Assembly: GCF_943913405.1 (NCBI RefSeq)
Contig: NZ_CALTYA010000018.1
Location: forward strand, 5,677 to 69,676
Source: an uncultured Flavobacterium sp.
Lineage (GTDB): Bacteria; Bacteroidota; Bacteroidia; Flavobacteriales; Flavobacteriaceae
DNA length: 64,000 nucleotides
Direction: 5' to 3'
Made by a program: the position numbers and the translations under genes. This document shows, piece after piece, positions 9,086-17,817 of the stretch; position 1 is the stretch's first letter; every line of letters begins with the position of its first letter. The notes below the pieces were generated by a model. It was not told where the DNA came from and made no database searches. It saw only the letters and a program-made list of their open reading frames with translations.

Positions 9086-9115
9086 AAAATCCGGAGCCTC
9101 ACACTCCGGATTTTT
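9086..9115 (-). terminator. Terminator after the porin gene
   Basis: AAAATCCGGAG and CTCCGGATTTTT form a hairpin with A and T runs on the two sides. It can act on the convergent minus-strand porin transcript as well as backing up groEL. Confidence 0.85.
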
Positions 9116-9146
9116 CAATCATCAACCAATAAAAAAACTAAAAAAT

Positions 9147-10511
9147 CTAATTGAAGGAAACCTGATACTGCGCAACTATCGCACCTTTGCGATCAGTTAA
9201 ATCTCCTGCAGTATTGTATATCGGGCGGTTTTGGTAAGAAACCGTCAACTTTGAAGTTTGTCCAGCCAACAGCCAGTTGACACCCACGTCATAAAAATTC
9301 ATGTCTTCTTTCAATCTTTCATAATGCGCATGCTGGATTGCGGCATAAGGCATCAGCGTAGTTTTTCCTATCAAATTTTCTTTGAATTTGTAACCTATTT
9401 GAGCATACAAAACATTCCCCGTTCCATAAGCCGGATAACCGTTGCCACCGCCATTTAAAACCGTCGTGTCATTATTACCGTTTGCCGGATTCATCGGCGC
9501 CGTGTTTCTGATATAATTATGTCCGAAATCATAGTGCGTAAAATTTCCATAGAAGCTTACCGCTTCGCCTTTTGTTCCAATTGGTGCGTCATAGAAAACA
9601 TCTGCTGCCAAGTGAAGCATGTCAGAAGTGATTGTGTCATTTTCCACATTTTTATGCCACATGGCATCTTTTTGGTAAATAATTCCAGCGCCTACATTGA
9701 ATACTGTTTTCTTTCCTAAGTAAGTACCAGCAGCATAGGGAATCAAATTTGATTCTTGATCTTTGAATTGGTATTGGAAATAACCATTATATTGTGCTTC
9801 CGGAGGTCTTGTAGAAAAGCTAGAATTGCTTCCCACTGCCAAAGTCGCCGTGCTTTTTTGAATCGCCATTGGCTGAGCCACTGCAATACGGTAATCGAAA
9901 TTGCCCAATTTTCCTTTGGCATAAACCGATAATTTCCTAACAAATTGATCTGAAACGTCATTTGTGGTTTCTAAAAAAAGAGGTCCGTCAATTCCCATCA
10001 ATGATCCTACGCCAGAAGAAGAAAAGCGTGACAATCCTGTCCATCCAGAAAGTCCGCCACCGAGTGACAATTTCTCTTTGTCTAAAGCGTATTCCCCAGT
10101 TGCATCGTGGATAAAAAAGCCTTGTTTTCGATCAGAAATATTGTTGTAATTGTTCTCCCCGATTTGGCTATAAATAAAAACCTCATTTGTCAATTGTCCA
10201 TACATTTGAATTCTGAATCTGCGGATTCCGATATCGGTGCCGTTACTTTTCGGCGTATCAAAAATCGTCGTTCCTGGGTTGTATTCTTGGTTTCTTACCC
10301 AAACTTGCGACAGCATTGTAAATTTCAGATAATTTGAACCATCTTCGTTTAAATATACTTTTCTGTCTTTCCAAAATTCGTGTTTTGCAGGTGTTTGTTC
10401 TACCGGTTTAGCGGTCAAATCAGCTGCAGGTTTCTCTTGTGCTTGTGAATTTTGAGGCAGAAGAAATAAGCCTAGCCCAAATAAGGCTACTATAAATTTT
10501 AATGATTTCAT
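9147..10511 (-). CDS. Outer-membrane porin-like beta-barrel protein
   Basis: Probable outer-membrane channel of 454 residues. The signal peptide ends SQAQ at about residue 25. The mature protein alternates polar and aromatic residues in strand-sized blocks (for example IGIRRFRIQMYGQL) and ends with an aromatic-containing final strand, VAQYQVSFN, the pattern of phosphate-selective-porin-like barrels. It lies downstream of the DabA/DabB/SulP genes on the same strand but behind a terminator, so it is probably transcribed alone. The position suggests it may let bicarbonate or another anion through the outer membrane; this is inference, and the substrate cannot be read from the sequence. Confidence 0.75.
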   Translation of the reverse strand: MKSLKFIVALFGLGLFLLPQNSQAQEKPAADLTAKPVEQTPAKHEFWKDRKVYLNEDGSNYLKFTMLSQVWVRNQEYNPGTTIFDTPKSNGTDIGIRRFRIQMYGQLTNEVFIYSQIGENNYNNISDRKQGFFIHDATGEYALDKEKLSLGGGLSGWTGLSRFSSSGVGSLMGIDGPLFLETTNDVSDQFVRKLSVYAKGKLGNFDYRIAVAQPMAIQKSTATLAVGSNSSFSTRPPEAQYNGYFQYQFKDQESNLIPYAAGTYLGKKTVFNVGAGIIYQKDAMWHKNVENDTITSDMLHLAADVFYDAPIGTKGEAVSFYGNFTHYDFGHNYIRNTAPMNPANGNNDTTVLNGGGNGYPAYGTGNVLYAQIGYKFKENLIGKTTLMPYAAIQHAHYERLKEDMNFYDVGVNWLLAGQTSKLTVSYQNRPIYNTAGDLTDRKGAIVAQYQVSFN

Positions 10512-10610
10512 TGAATATTATTTTAGATTGCAAGTACTATATCAAAACTTAAACTCGCAACTTTTATATTTTTTTTGTATTTAAGTATGAATTATTCTGA
10601 ATATAATTAT

Positions 10611-10658
10611 TAAAAAGGAGTCAAATCATAAGCGATAAACTGAGAAGACTCCTTTTTT
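10611..10658 (-). terminator. Terminator after the SulP gene
   Basis: On the minus strand AAAAAAGGAGTC pairs with GACTCCTTTTTA around a 24-base loop, ending in a T-run. It separates SulP from the porin gene. Confidence 0.75.
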
Positions 10659-10665
10659 AAGAATA

Positions 10666-12267
10666 TTATGCTCCTTGAACAGATTTTCTGCCTGCAAATT
10701 CATGCCCTGAAAGCGGTTTGTGGTTTTCAAGTCCGATGATTTTTACCGTTCCATTATCTATACTTTCATAATCATGCTGAAAATGGTGCAAGCTTTCCAT
10801 AACCGAGTGATCGACTAATTTAGTATTCTTCAAGTCGATTGTGATGTGAAATCCAGATGGAATTTCTTCTAATTTTCTCTTGATTCCAAGGAAATTAGTG
10901 AAGATGGCCGCTTTATTAATTTCAACCAAATATTGATCTCCCTCAAAAGAAACTACTGTCGGCGCTTTAAAGAAAGAGCTGATCGGCGTTCCGTTAATTA
11001 AGTGGATGATCATTTTCAAGACGATTCCGGCAGCAATTCCTACCAATAAATCTTCATACATGGTAAAGAAAATGGTAACAATAAAAATAGCCAACTGCTC
11101 TTTCCCAATTTTAAAAGTGTGCATAAATTCTCTTGGATGCGCTAATTTTACGCCTACAGAAATCAACATTGCCGCCAAAGCCGCATTCGGAATCAATTCG
11201 ATTAAGTGAGAAGCCAGCAACACAAATCCTAAGATGAAAACACCGTGAAAAAAGTTGGCCCAACGTGTTTTTGCACCGTTGTTTACGTTTGAAGAACTAC
11301 GCGCTACTTCAGAGATCATTGGCAATCCGCCTAAAATTGCAGAAATTGTATTTCCAACTCCAACTGCGATCAAGTCTTTATTGGTGTTCGATTTTCTTTT
11401 GAAAGGATCTAGCAAATCAATAGCTTTTACGGTCAAAAGAGACTCTAAAGTTCCCACTAAAGCGAACATTACTACATATTTAATGAAAGTTCCGGTTTGA
11501 GAAATTCCGTCAAAACTTACATTTACTTTGATGTTTTCCATCAAATTTCCGATGTGTACCAAGGCATAAGCAGGCTCTGTATCTTGAAAATTCATCAACA
11601 ATTCCGCAGGAACCGCAATCAACAAAACCACCAACGCTGCCGGAATTTTTTTGATGAATTTATTTGTAATATAAGGCCATCCTAACATAATTGCCAAGCT
11701 CACAATTCCAATGGCAGTCGCTCTCGGGTCAAGATTTGCAATAAATGTTGGAATATGCCCCAATAAAGCAATCGGCCCCAAACCTTTTGCCAATTTAGGA
11801 TCAACATCCAATAAAACCGGAATTTGCTTTGCGATAATGATCAAGCCAATCGCCGCCAACATACCGTGAATGGCAGAAAGCGGGAAGAAATCGGCCAGTT
11901 TGCCCATCTTTAAAACTCCGAATAAAATCTGCACCAAACCGGCAACAACCATTGCGCCAAGTGCCAAGTGCCAGCCTTGTTCGCCACCGCCAAAATCAGC
12001 AACTGAACCAGCAACGATAATAATCAAACCTGCCGCAGGCCCTTTAATTGTCAAGCGAGAGCCCATCATAAAGCTCACTACAATTCCTCCAATAATTGCT
12101 GCAACTAATCCCATCAATGGCGGGAAATCAGATGCTTTTGCAATTCCTAAACTTAATGGCAATGCCAATAAAAACACGATAAATCCAGATACTGCATCTG
12201 AAGAAAAATTCTCTTTTAATCCTGCGAAGCCGTCCTTTGGCAGAGGCAATTTGATATTTTGTTTCAT
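10666..12267 (-). CDS. SulP-family inorganic anion transporter with STAS domain
   Basis: Inner-membrane anion carrier of the SLC26/SulP family. The 533-residue protein has a 10-14 helix core (about 25-430), starting with the conserved FSSDAVSGFIVFLLALPLSL, and a cytoplasmic STAS domain at about 440-520 (ITIDLKNTKLVDHSVMESL). SulP members carry sulfate, chloride or bicarbonate; the 35-base spacing after dabB and shared strand make bicarbonate the most likely substrate here, a contextual inference. The C-terminus is short and no carbonic-anhydrase domain is fused. Confidence 0.88.
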   Translation of the reverse strand: MKQNIKLPLPKDGFAGLKENFSSDAVSGFIVFLLALPLSLGIAKASDFPPLMGLVAAIIGGIVVSFMMGSRLTIKGPAAGLIIIVAGSVADFGGGEQGWHLALGAMVVAGLVQILFGVLKMGKLADFFPLSAIHGMLAAIGLIIIAKQIPVLLDVDPKLAKGLGPIALLGHIPTFIANLDPRATAIGIVSLAIMLGWPYITNKFIKKIPAALVVLLIAVPAELLMNFQDTEPAYALVHIGNLMENIKVNVSFDGISQTGTFIKYVVMFALVGTLESLLTVKAIDLLDPFKRKSNTNKDLIAVGVGNTISAILGGLPMISEVARSSSNVNNGAKTRWANFFHGVFILGFVLLASHLIELIPNAALAAMLISVGVKLAHPREFMHTFKIGKEQLAIFIVTIFFTMYEDLLVGIAAGIVLKMIIHLINGTPISSFFKAPTVVSFEGDQYLVEINKAAIFTNFLGIKRKLEEIPSGFHITIDLKNTKLVDHSVMESLHHFQHDYESIDNGTVKIIGLENHKPLSGHEFAGRKSVQGA

Positions 12268-12302
12268 TTTTATTCTATTTAATATTTTGTTTTTGATTTA
12301 AT

Positions 12303-14171
12303 TTAAGCTGATTTATAAGGTATTTCGTGATATGATTTCAGGTGAGGCCCAAGGAAAAGCCTAGCATACATTCGCACTACAGAAAGTCCAGAAAAGATAA
12401 AACTTGAAGCGGTGAAATAAGCCAAGATAAATTGGTCATGATGAATGTGGCTGAAAATCAAATCCTCACCGATAAAGGTAGTCGTGATTGGAAATCCCAT
12501 TAATGCTAGACATACCAATAAGAAAAGTAAAGCCAGTTTTGGGTGCTCATAAGACAAACCATAAAACCGATTCAAGCTTATATTTTTCTCGTATTTTCTA
12601 AGCTTTGCAAGACAGAGAATGCCGATAAAACCTGCAACAGACACGCCACTTAAGTAGAAAATGGCTTCCTGAAAAGAAAAATATTCATTGAAAGAAATCG
12701 CCAAGGCTACGCAGAAATGATTCACAATCAAAAGCATCCAGCTCAACAGCGGACTTTTTCTCTCAGAGAAGGATTTCAAAACCAGTATGAAACCGATAAT
12801 CGAGAACAATCCTGGAAGATATTGCGTCACCGAAGGCGCTTGGTTTTTTACCACAAAAAGAAAATACAGTCCGATTAAATACGTCGGTATAAATAAAATG
12901 TATAATATTTTTACGGTCAAAAAGTTCAGTCTGTTTCCAATAAATTTCGAAGGTCTGCGAATCAAATTATCCATAAACAATTCTAAATTCCATTCTTTCA
13001 AGCTCAATAAATAGATTGAATATTCAATCTTTTTAGGAAAAGAATCCTCAATCGTATGATGCTTTGGAACAAAACTATAAAGCTGTTCGCGAATTTTATA
13101 GCTTACCACTGAAGGCGAAACCAAAAGCTGGTAGGTTCTCAAGAAAGCATTTCCTGCAAAGTGAATTAACGCTAAATCTTCCCAACCTAAAGCGACTTCA
13201 ATGAAGATAATCCCGATTTGTGCAATTGAAGAATAGGCAATTTGGCTTTTAATTGAAGACTGAACTCTGGCGATCAACGAAGCGATTATGCTTGTTGTCA
13301 ATCCTAAAATTCCGATCAAAATCCTAACCGAAATCTGGTGTTCCCAAAAAGAAAAAGTTCGCAATAAAAGGAAAACGCCCAAATGAACTGACAGCGAACC
13401 ATAGAAAATGGCACTCGATGGCGTCGGACCTTCCATCGCTCTTGGCAACCAAGATGAAAACGGTAATTGTGCCGATTTTGCAGCAGCCGCAACAAGAATC
13501 ATTATGGAGATAAAAAATCCGATAATGCTGTGTTCAAGGAGATGGTTGTGAACCAATTCGAAATTGTTCAGCTTCATGAAAGAAATATTTTCATGCCATA
13601 AATGATGGCTGGCCCACATTGCCAAAATCAATCCGATATCACCGATTCTATAAACCGAAAACACTTTCAAAGCATTTTTCACAGGAAGATATCGATCTCT
13701 ATAAAAGGCAATTAAAAGGAAAGAGGAGATTCCTAAAATTTCCCAGCCCATGAACAACGTTTCAAAATTTCCTGAAAGAACGGCAATGTTGTAACCTATG
13801 TAAAAGAACAGAATCGTATTGAAAAAACGCTTGTATCCTGATTCTCTGTGTAAATAATAACGGCTGTAAATGGTTACTAAAAAGGTCAAAAAAGCTCCGA
13901 CCAAAAGATAAACCGCAGTAATCTTGTCAAAATAAAAATCGATATAAAACTCATAACCAATGGTTTTGATAATCGGAATTTCTTTCAAGTTCAAATGCGG
14001 ATGGCCATTAATCAGCCAAAAAACCAAAAAAGCTACAAGTCCCAACATGTGGATTCCTACCGTAAAAAAGGCCGTCCATGAAATGACCGTTTCCTTTTTT
14101 GAAGGAATAAACAAGCTTATAACAAACCCAATCAAAGGAATTATTATAAAAAATTGAAGTATAAAATCCAT
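12303..14171 (-). CDS. dabB: DabB-type proton-conducting membrane subunit (NuoL-like)
   Basis: Membrane partner of DabA in the energy-coupled inorganic-carbon accumulator. The 622-residue protein has about 15 hydrophobic helices of the Mrp/NuoL antiporter family, with the typical core FMGWEILGISSFLLIAFYRD near 140 and SSWLPRAMEGPTPSSA near 240, which include conserved charged residues of the proton path. It is often misnamed as a complex I subunit; the gene directly upstream (3-base gap) is DabA and no other nuo gene is nearby, so the Dab assignment is preferred. Proton flux through DabB is thought to drive CO2 hydration by DabA. Confidence 0.9.
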   Translation of the reverse strand: MDFILQFFIIIPLIGFVISLFIPSKKETVISWTAFFTVGIHMLGLVAFLVFWLINGHPHLNLKEIPIIKTIGYEFYIDFYFDKITAVYLLVGAFLTFLVTIYSRYYLHRESGYKRFFNTILFFYIGYNIAVLSGNFETLFMGWEILGISSFLLIAFYRDRYLPVKNALKVFSVYRIGDIGLILAMWASHHLWHENISFMKLNNFELVHNHLLEHSIIGFFISIMILVAAAAKSAQLPFSSWLPRAMEGPTPSSAIFYGSLSVHLGVFLLLRTFSFWEHQISVRILIGILGLTTSIIASLIARVQSSIKSQIAYSSIAQIGIIFIEVALGWEDLALIHFAGNAFLRTYQLLVSPSVVSYKIREQLYSFVPKHHTIEDSFPKKIEYSIYLLSLKEWNLELFMDNLIRRPSKFIGNRLNFLTVKILYILFIPTYLIGLYFLFVVKNQAPSVTQYLPGLFSIIGFILVLKSFSERKSPLLSWMLLIVNHFCVALAISFNEYFSFQEAIFYLSGVSVAGFIGILCLAKLRKYEKNISLNRFYGLSYEHPKLALLFLLVCLALMGFPITTTFIGEDLIFSHIHHDQFILAYFTASSFIFSGLSVVRMYARLFLGPHLKSYHEIPYKSA

Positions 14172-14174
14172 GAG

Positions 14175-16673
14175 CTAGTCTTGTGTTATTAAGTGAACGT
14201 CAATATTTCCTAGGGTTTTCTCGATAATCGGACTGATATCAGAAGTCGTTAGAACCTTTGTCAACGGATTGTATCTTTCGAATGCGCCATTTTTTAGGAC
14301 AAAAATCTCCTGAGTTTCAGGATTGACAACTGCCAATCTTACCCATTCGTTTTCAAACCATTCAAAAGTCGCCGGATTCTTTTTCACCGCTTCCAAAACT
14401 ACTTCTGGGAAATGCTCGACAATTCCCATCAAGCGAATCGGGTCGTGAACTTCAATCATCTGGCTTGGAAGTCCGGGTCTTAGATCACCGTCGATTCCGT
14501 TTGCTACTCCGAAAAGTCCCATGACATTGTGGGCCAATTTTGTTCCGGCTCCTAGTTTTTGATTGTCCACTCTTGAGAAGAAATATTCAAGATTTATACC
14601 ACCGCAAACTCCTGCAACTGCTGCTAAAATCCCGACAAGGTATTTCCCATCAGGATCTACTTTATAATCATAAGAATTTAAGAAAGCCCTTCTATCAAGG
14701 TATAAATCCTTGGAAAGATTTCTTCTTCCTACGAAACAAAGCGTTGTCGTAGCATGGTTTAGCTCAGGACGAGGCTCAAATAATGAAACTGATCTTGTCT
14801 TGATTTTTTCATGGATTTTCTTAGCACTCAACCTCGTATCAATCGATTCAAATCGTCTTGAACGTTCTTTTGCGTTTAAATCTAAAGCCCTTTCAAAAGT
14901 AATTTTGTTCTTTTCATGCGCTAAAGCATTTGCTGGATTCATCAACTTTTCATCATAGAAAGTGATGTCATCCCTAGTCGTATCGTGTAAAGCGCCAAAA
15001 AATTGCGTACCTTCTGGAATACGGATTCCGTTGGCTGCTAAAATTTCTCTAACTTTTGGATGATTTGCCATATAAGCCAAAACTCTAGCATTAACAGAAC
15101 CTGGTCTTCCTGAACAAGCACCGCAATCATAACCTGCATAATGCGTGTTGTTTACGCTCGTCGCTCCGTGACCGACGATGTAAACGATTGGCGCAAAATC
15201 GGCAACAAGACCAATGCTTCGCAAAAGATTTTCTGCCCGCAAAGCCATTTCTGGAACTGTAAAACCAATCTGCAAGCCGTTTTCAATGTCTTGTGGATTT
15301 TTATTTTCAATCGTTAGATTTGAAAACTGATCCATGTGGCGGAAAGAAGAAGCTGTCGTGGAACTCATCGTCGGCTTGAAAATATTCATCGCCAAACGAA
15401 GTCCGGAAAAGAAACCGACAGTTTGCGACATCGCATAACCAGTGACTGGCGTGTGCGTGTGTTTTGCAAAATGGATGTTGGATTCTTGCTTTGCAGAACT
15501 TCCGATTTCTTTGATCAAATGTTTTGGAAAAACAGGTGCTGGACAAACTTTTGTGTAGGTTTTTCCGTGCTCTGGTTGGTAGTAAAACTCTACACCAAAG
15601 AATCCTGCTGTTCCATAAGTTTCGCTTTTTGGATCTGTTTTTTCTACGTATCGACGGATAGAACATTCTCTATCATCGATGCAAAACATTGCTTGAAAAC
15701 TTTTTTCAGAAATAGTATTCTGAACTTTTCCAATGCTGTTGACTCCTGATAAAACTTGGTCGTAAAAGGTCCATTCGTAAGCATCTTGCCAAATCATCAT
15801 GATTTCGTTCTGCTCAGTTTTTTTAATTTCGGCAAAAATATTCGATGGGCGATTTTTTAAGTTGATGGCCAATGGCGCCCAAGTTTCACCAAATCTTTGG
15901 TCTAAAGCATCGATTTCAAGAAGCAATTCGAAAATAATCAATTCTTGCAATGTGATATTTCTGTGTTCCAAAAGTGTTCCTGGATTGTCTTCAACTGAAG
16001 AAACAATGCCAGACCAGCCTTGGTGCGAGAACTGCTGATCGTATAAATATTGCTTGTAAAGCGTTTCGTCGCCCACAATTATTTTTAGTAAATCGGCTAT
16101 ATGAATGTCTTGCTTCAGCAATAATTTTTTAGCTCTTTTTGACTTAAAAAAACTGGTAAAAGTATTGCGCTCCATTTCTCTCATGGAAGAAAGAAAGCCT
16201 TTGTTTTCTATAGGAAAACTCCAGATTGAAATGCCTTGGTCCAGATAACTGCAAAGAATTCTGAAGAGAATTGGGTGCACGTCAAGATCTAAATCGATAT
16301 GGAATTGCTTTCTCCAGTTTTCTCTCAAAAGGCCGATTCTAGGCAAAATGGAAGAATTATATTTTCCTTCAATTGCTTTTTCTTTCCATTCTAAAACGGA
16401 GAACTCGCCTTTTCTTTCGGCAATTGTGCGCTCTAAAATTTGATCGCTGATTTTTCCTGAAGCGTATAAATTTCTATATTCTTCTAGCGAAAGTGACACT
16501 TTATAGCCGAAAATTTTTGATGCTTTTTGAATCGCATCATAAAATTTCATATTCTGAAAAGCGTGCAAAGTATTGTGATGCACAAAGTCTTTCAGCGGTG
16601 CTTGTGCAGGTAAAAAATGCTTTATTTCATGAAGCACTTCGTGTTCATCAAATAAAAAATGGTTTGGTTTCAT
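14175..16673 (-). CDS. dabA: DabA, inorganic-carbon accumulation catalytic subunit (DUF2309)
   Basis: Zinc-dependent beta-carbonic-anhydrase-like subunit that with DabB traps CO2 as bicarbonate. The 832-residue protein carries the expected metal and active-site residues: Cys331 and Asp333 in FCIDDRECS, His502 in VGHGATSV, and Cys517 in YAGYDCGACSG, with the same order and near-identical spacing as in characterised DabA. I chose the ATG at 16671-16673 (MKPNHFL); a TTG at 16712 would add 13 residues. The motif DFVHHNTLHAFQ at about 29-40 is typical of the family N-terminus. It forms an operon with dabB and the SulP gene. Confidence 0.93.
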   Translation of the reverse strand: MKPNHFLFDEHEVLHEIKHFLPAQAPLKDFVHHNTLHAFQNMKFYDAIQKASKIFGYKVSLSLEEYRNLYASGKISDQILERTIAERKGEFSVLEWKEKAIEGKYNSSILPRIGLLRENWRKQFHIDLDLDVHPILFRILCSYLDQGISIWSFPIENKGFLSSMREMERNTFTSFFKSKRAKKLLLKQDIHIADLLKIIVGDETLYKQYLYDQQFSHQGWSGIVSSVEDNPGTLLEHRNITLQELIIFELLLEIDALDQRFGETWAPLAINLKNRPSNIFAEIKKTEQNEIMMIWQDAYEWTFYDQVLSGVNSIGKVQNTISEKSFQAMFCIDDRECSIRRYVEKTDPKSETYGTAGFFGVEFYYQPEHGKTYTKVCPAPVFPKHLIKEIGSSAKQESNIHFAKHTHTPVTGYAMSQTVGFFSGLRLAMNIFKPTMSSTTASSFRHMDQFSNLTIENKNPQDIENGLQIGFTVPEMALRAENLLRSIGLVADFAPIVYIVGHGATSVNNTHYAGYDCGACSGRPGSVNARVLAYMANHPKVREILAANGIRIPEGTQFFGALHDTTRDDITFYDEKLMNPANALAHEKNKITFERALDLNAKERSRRFESIDTRLSAKKIHEKIKTRSVSLFEPRPELNHATTTLCFVGRRNLSKDLYLDRRAFLNSYDYKVDPDGKYLVGILAAVAGVCGGINLEYFFSRVDNQKLGAGTKLAHNVMGLFGVANGIDGDLRPGLPSQMIEVHDPIRLMGIVEHFPEVVLEAVKKNPATFEWFENEWVRLAVVNPETQEIFVLKNGAFERYNPLTKVLTTSDISPIIEKTLGNIDVHLITQD

Positions 16674-16724
16674 TAGTATTTCATGGCTGTTAAAACCTGA
16701 AATTTTGTTCAATAACGATACCCT

Positions 16725-16858
16725 GCCCCCGATGGCAGTGGAAAGCCTTTTTATTTTAAAAACATTTTTTCTTGTGCTGACACAGCGACCAGAGGAAGCT
16801 CGTGGCAGGACGTAGAAAAAAGTTTTTAAAGTAAAATGCTTGGAACGGACAGCGGGAT
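16725..16858 (+). repeat. Dispersed intergenic repeat, family A copy 2
   Basis: Begins GCCCCCGATGGCAGTGGAAA and ends GGAACGGACAGCGGG. Inside, TTTAAAAACATTTTTTC pairs with GAAAAAAGTTTTTAAA to make a long A/T stem around a GC-richer loop. Outer blocks match 2011-2080 (opposite strand) and 40704-40778. Confidence 0.7.
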
Positions 16859-16950
16859 TAGGCCCAAATAATTAGGAACAAAATGCCAGATGTATTAATA
16901 ATCGTTGTTGGCTTGCAGTCATAAAAAACTGCAAAAGATTGATTATTAAT

Positions 16951-17343
16951 CTACAGAAGATGAAATTTCCAATTACAGAACAGGTCGTAAAGAGGTAATT
17001 TTGAGACAGCTTGATAGCTTTCAAAGCTGAAAAAGTTGTGATTTTGAAAATACGCTACAGGATTTTTAAACGAAAAATCATCATTTAAAATGGCTTCAAC
17101 ATCGTCAAGATCGTTCTCTCCTTTTTTGTATTGCGCTGGTAAATTTTGTGAATCGTCATCATCAGACTGCGTAAATTCTGCACTAGATTTTGCAGTCAAT
17201 TTTGTGAAAGCGATTTCACTTTTTGTGCCTAAAGAAAGATTTATGACACTGGTTCTGAAAAGTCCTGAGTATAAAAAGAAAAATAAAAGCGTCACGGAAA
17301 CGAGGCCGCGATTTGCTTGAATTATACTTTTTATGGTTTTCAT
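16951..17343 (-). CDS. Hypothetical small membrane protein
   Basis: A 130-residue protein I do not recognise, started at the ATG at 17341-17343 (MKTIKSIIQANRGL); an ATG 39 bases further upstream exists but adds a segment without family-like character. One membrane helix lies at about 14-32. The following part is polar with an acidic cluster (SDDDDSQN), and the C-terminus is aromatic (NHNFFSFESYQ). It follows the HMA, TonB receptor and HYC_CC_PP genes on the same strand but beyond a terminator, so a role in that metal block is possible but only by position. Confidence 0.6.
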   Translation of the reverse strand: MKTIKSIIQANRGLVSVTLLFFFLYSGLFRTSVINLSLGTKSEIAFTKLTAKSSAEFTQSDDDDSQNLPAQYKKGENDLDDVEAILNDDFSFKNPVAYFQNHNFFSFESYQAVSKLPLYDLFCNWKFHLL

Positions 17344-17410
17344 GGCTGAAAAATTTTGGACAAACATAAACCATTTTTTCAATTCATTCGAATTTTTTAT
17401 ATTATTTTTT

Positions 17411-17447
17411 TAACAAAAAAAATGCCTCAAATTTTAGTTTGAGGCAC
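17411..17447 (-). terminator. Terminator after the HMA gene
   Basis: On the minus strand TGCCTCAAACT pairs with TTTGAGGCA, followed by about eight T. Confidence 0.9.
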
Positions 17448-17456
17448 TATTACGTT

Positions 17457-17798
17457 TTAGTTGCGATCGTAAGAACAGCACGAATGAAGATTCTTGTAGG
17501 CCTCGTCTGTAGCCTTTACTTCTTTTGTGTCGTGACCTACTTTTGCGACCGCTTTTTGGACTTCTAAATCAGATGTTTTTTCCTCATTTACAATCAGATG
17601 CAACACTTTCTCATCGGGATTCCAAGTGGCAGATTTTACGCCTGGAACTGAGAAAGCGGCTTTTTCAATTCGTTTTTTGCAGAGTTCGCAATTGCCACTT
17701 ACTTCGATGTTGTGCTTGGCATTTTTGCTCTTTTTTTCTTGTGCGTTTGATGAGAAACTTACTAAGGTGATAAAGAATATTAGAATTATTTTTTTCAT
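17457..17798 (-). CDS. Periplasmic heavy-metal-associated (HMA) domain protein
   Basis: Probable soluble metallochaperone. The 113-residue protein has a signal peptide ending SSNAQ at about residue 20, so it acts in the periplasm, followed by one HMA ferredoxin-like fold. The metal-binding motif is GNCELC with Cys37 and Cys40, as in Cu(I)-binding Atx1/CopZ domains, and the second helix/strand PGVKSATWNPDEKVLHLIV is conserved. Two more cysteines, SCC near residue 108, may add a metal site. It sits 19 bases downstream of the TonB receptor gene, in one transcript with it. Copper is the likely metal, though mercury or zinc cannot be excluded. Confidence 0.88.
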   Translation of the reverse strand: MKKIILIFFITLVSFSSNAQEKKSKNAKHNIEVSGNCELCKKRIEKAAFSVPGVKSATWNPDEKVLHLIVNEEKTSDLEVQKAVAKVGHDTKEVKATDEAYKNLHSCCSYDRN

Positions 17799-17817
17799 TT
17801 TTTATGTTTTAGATTAT

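Noticed and set aside
12303..14171. NADH dehydrogenase subunit L (complex I)
   Set aside because: The fold is NuoL-like but no other nuo gene is nearby and it is 3 bases from dabA, so DabB is the better name.
16674..16712. TTG start upstream of dabA
   Set aside because: An ATG 39 bases downstream gives the usual family N-terminus; kept only as an alternative.
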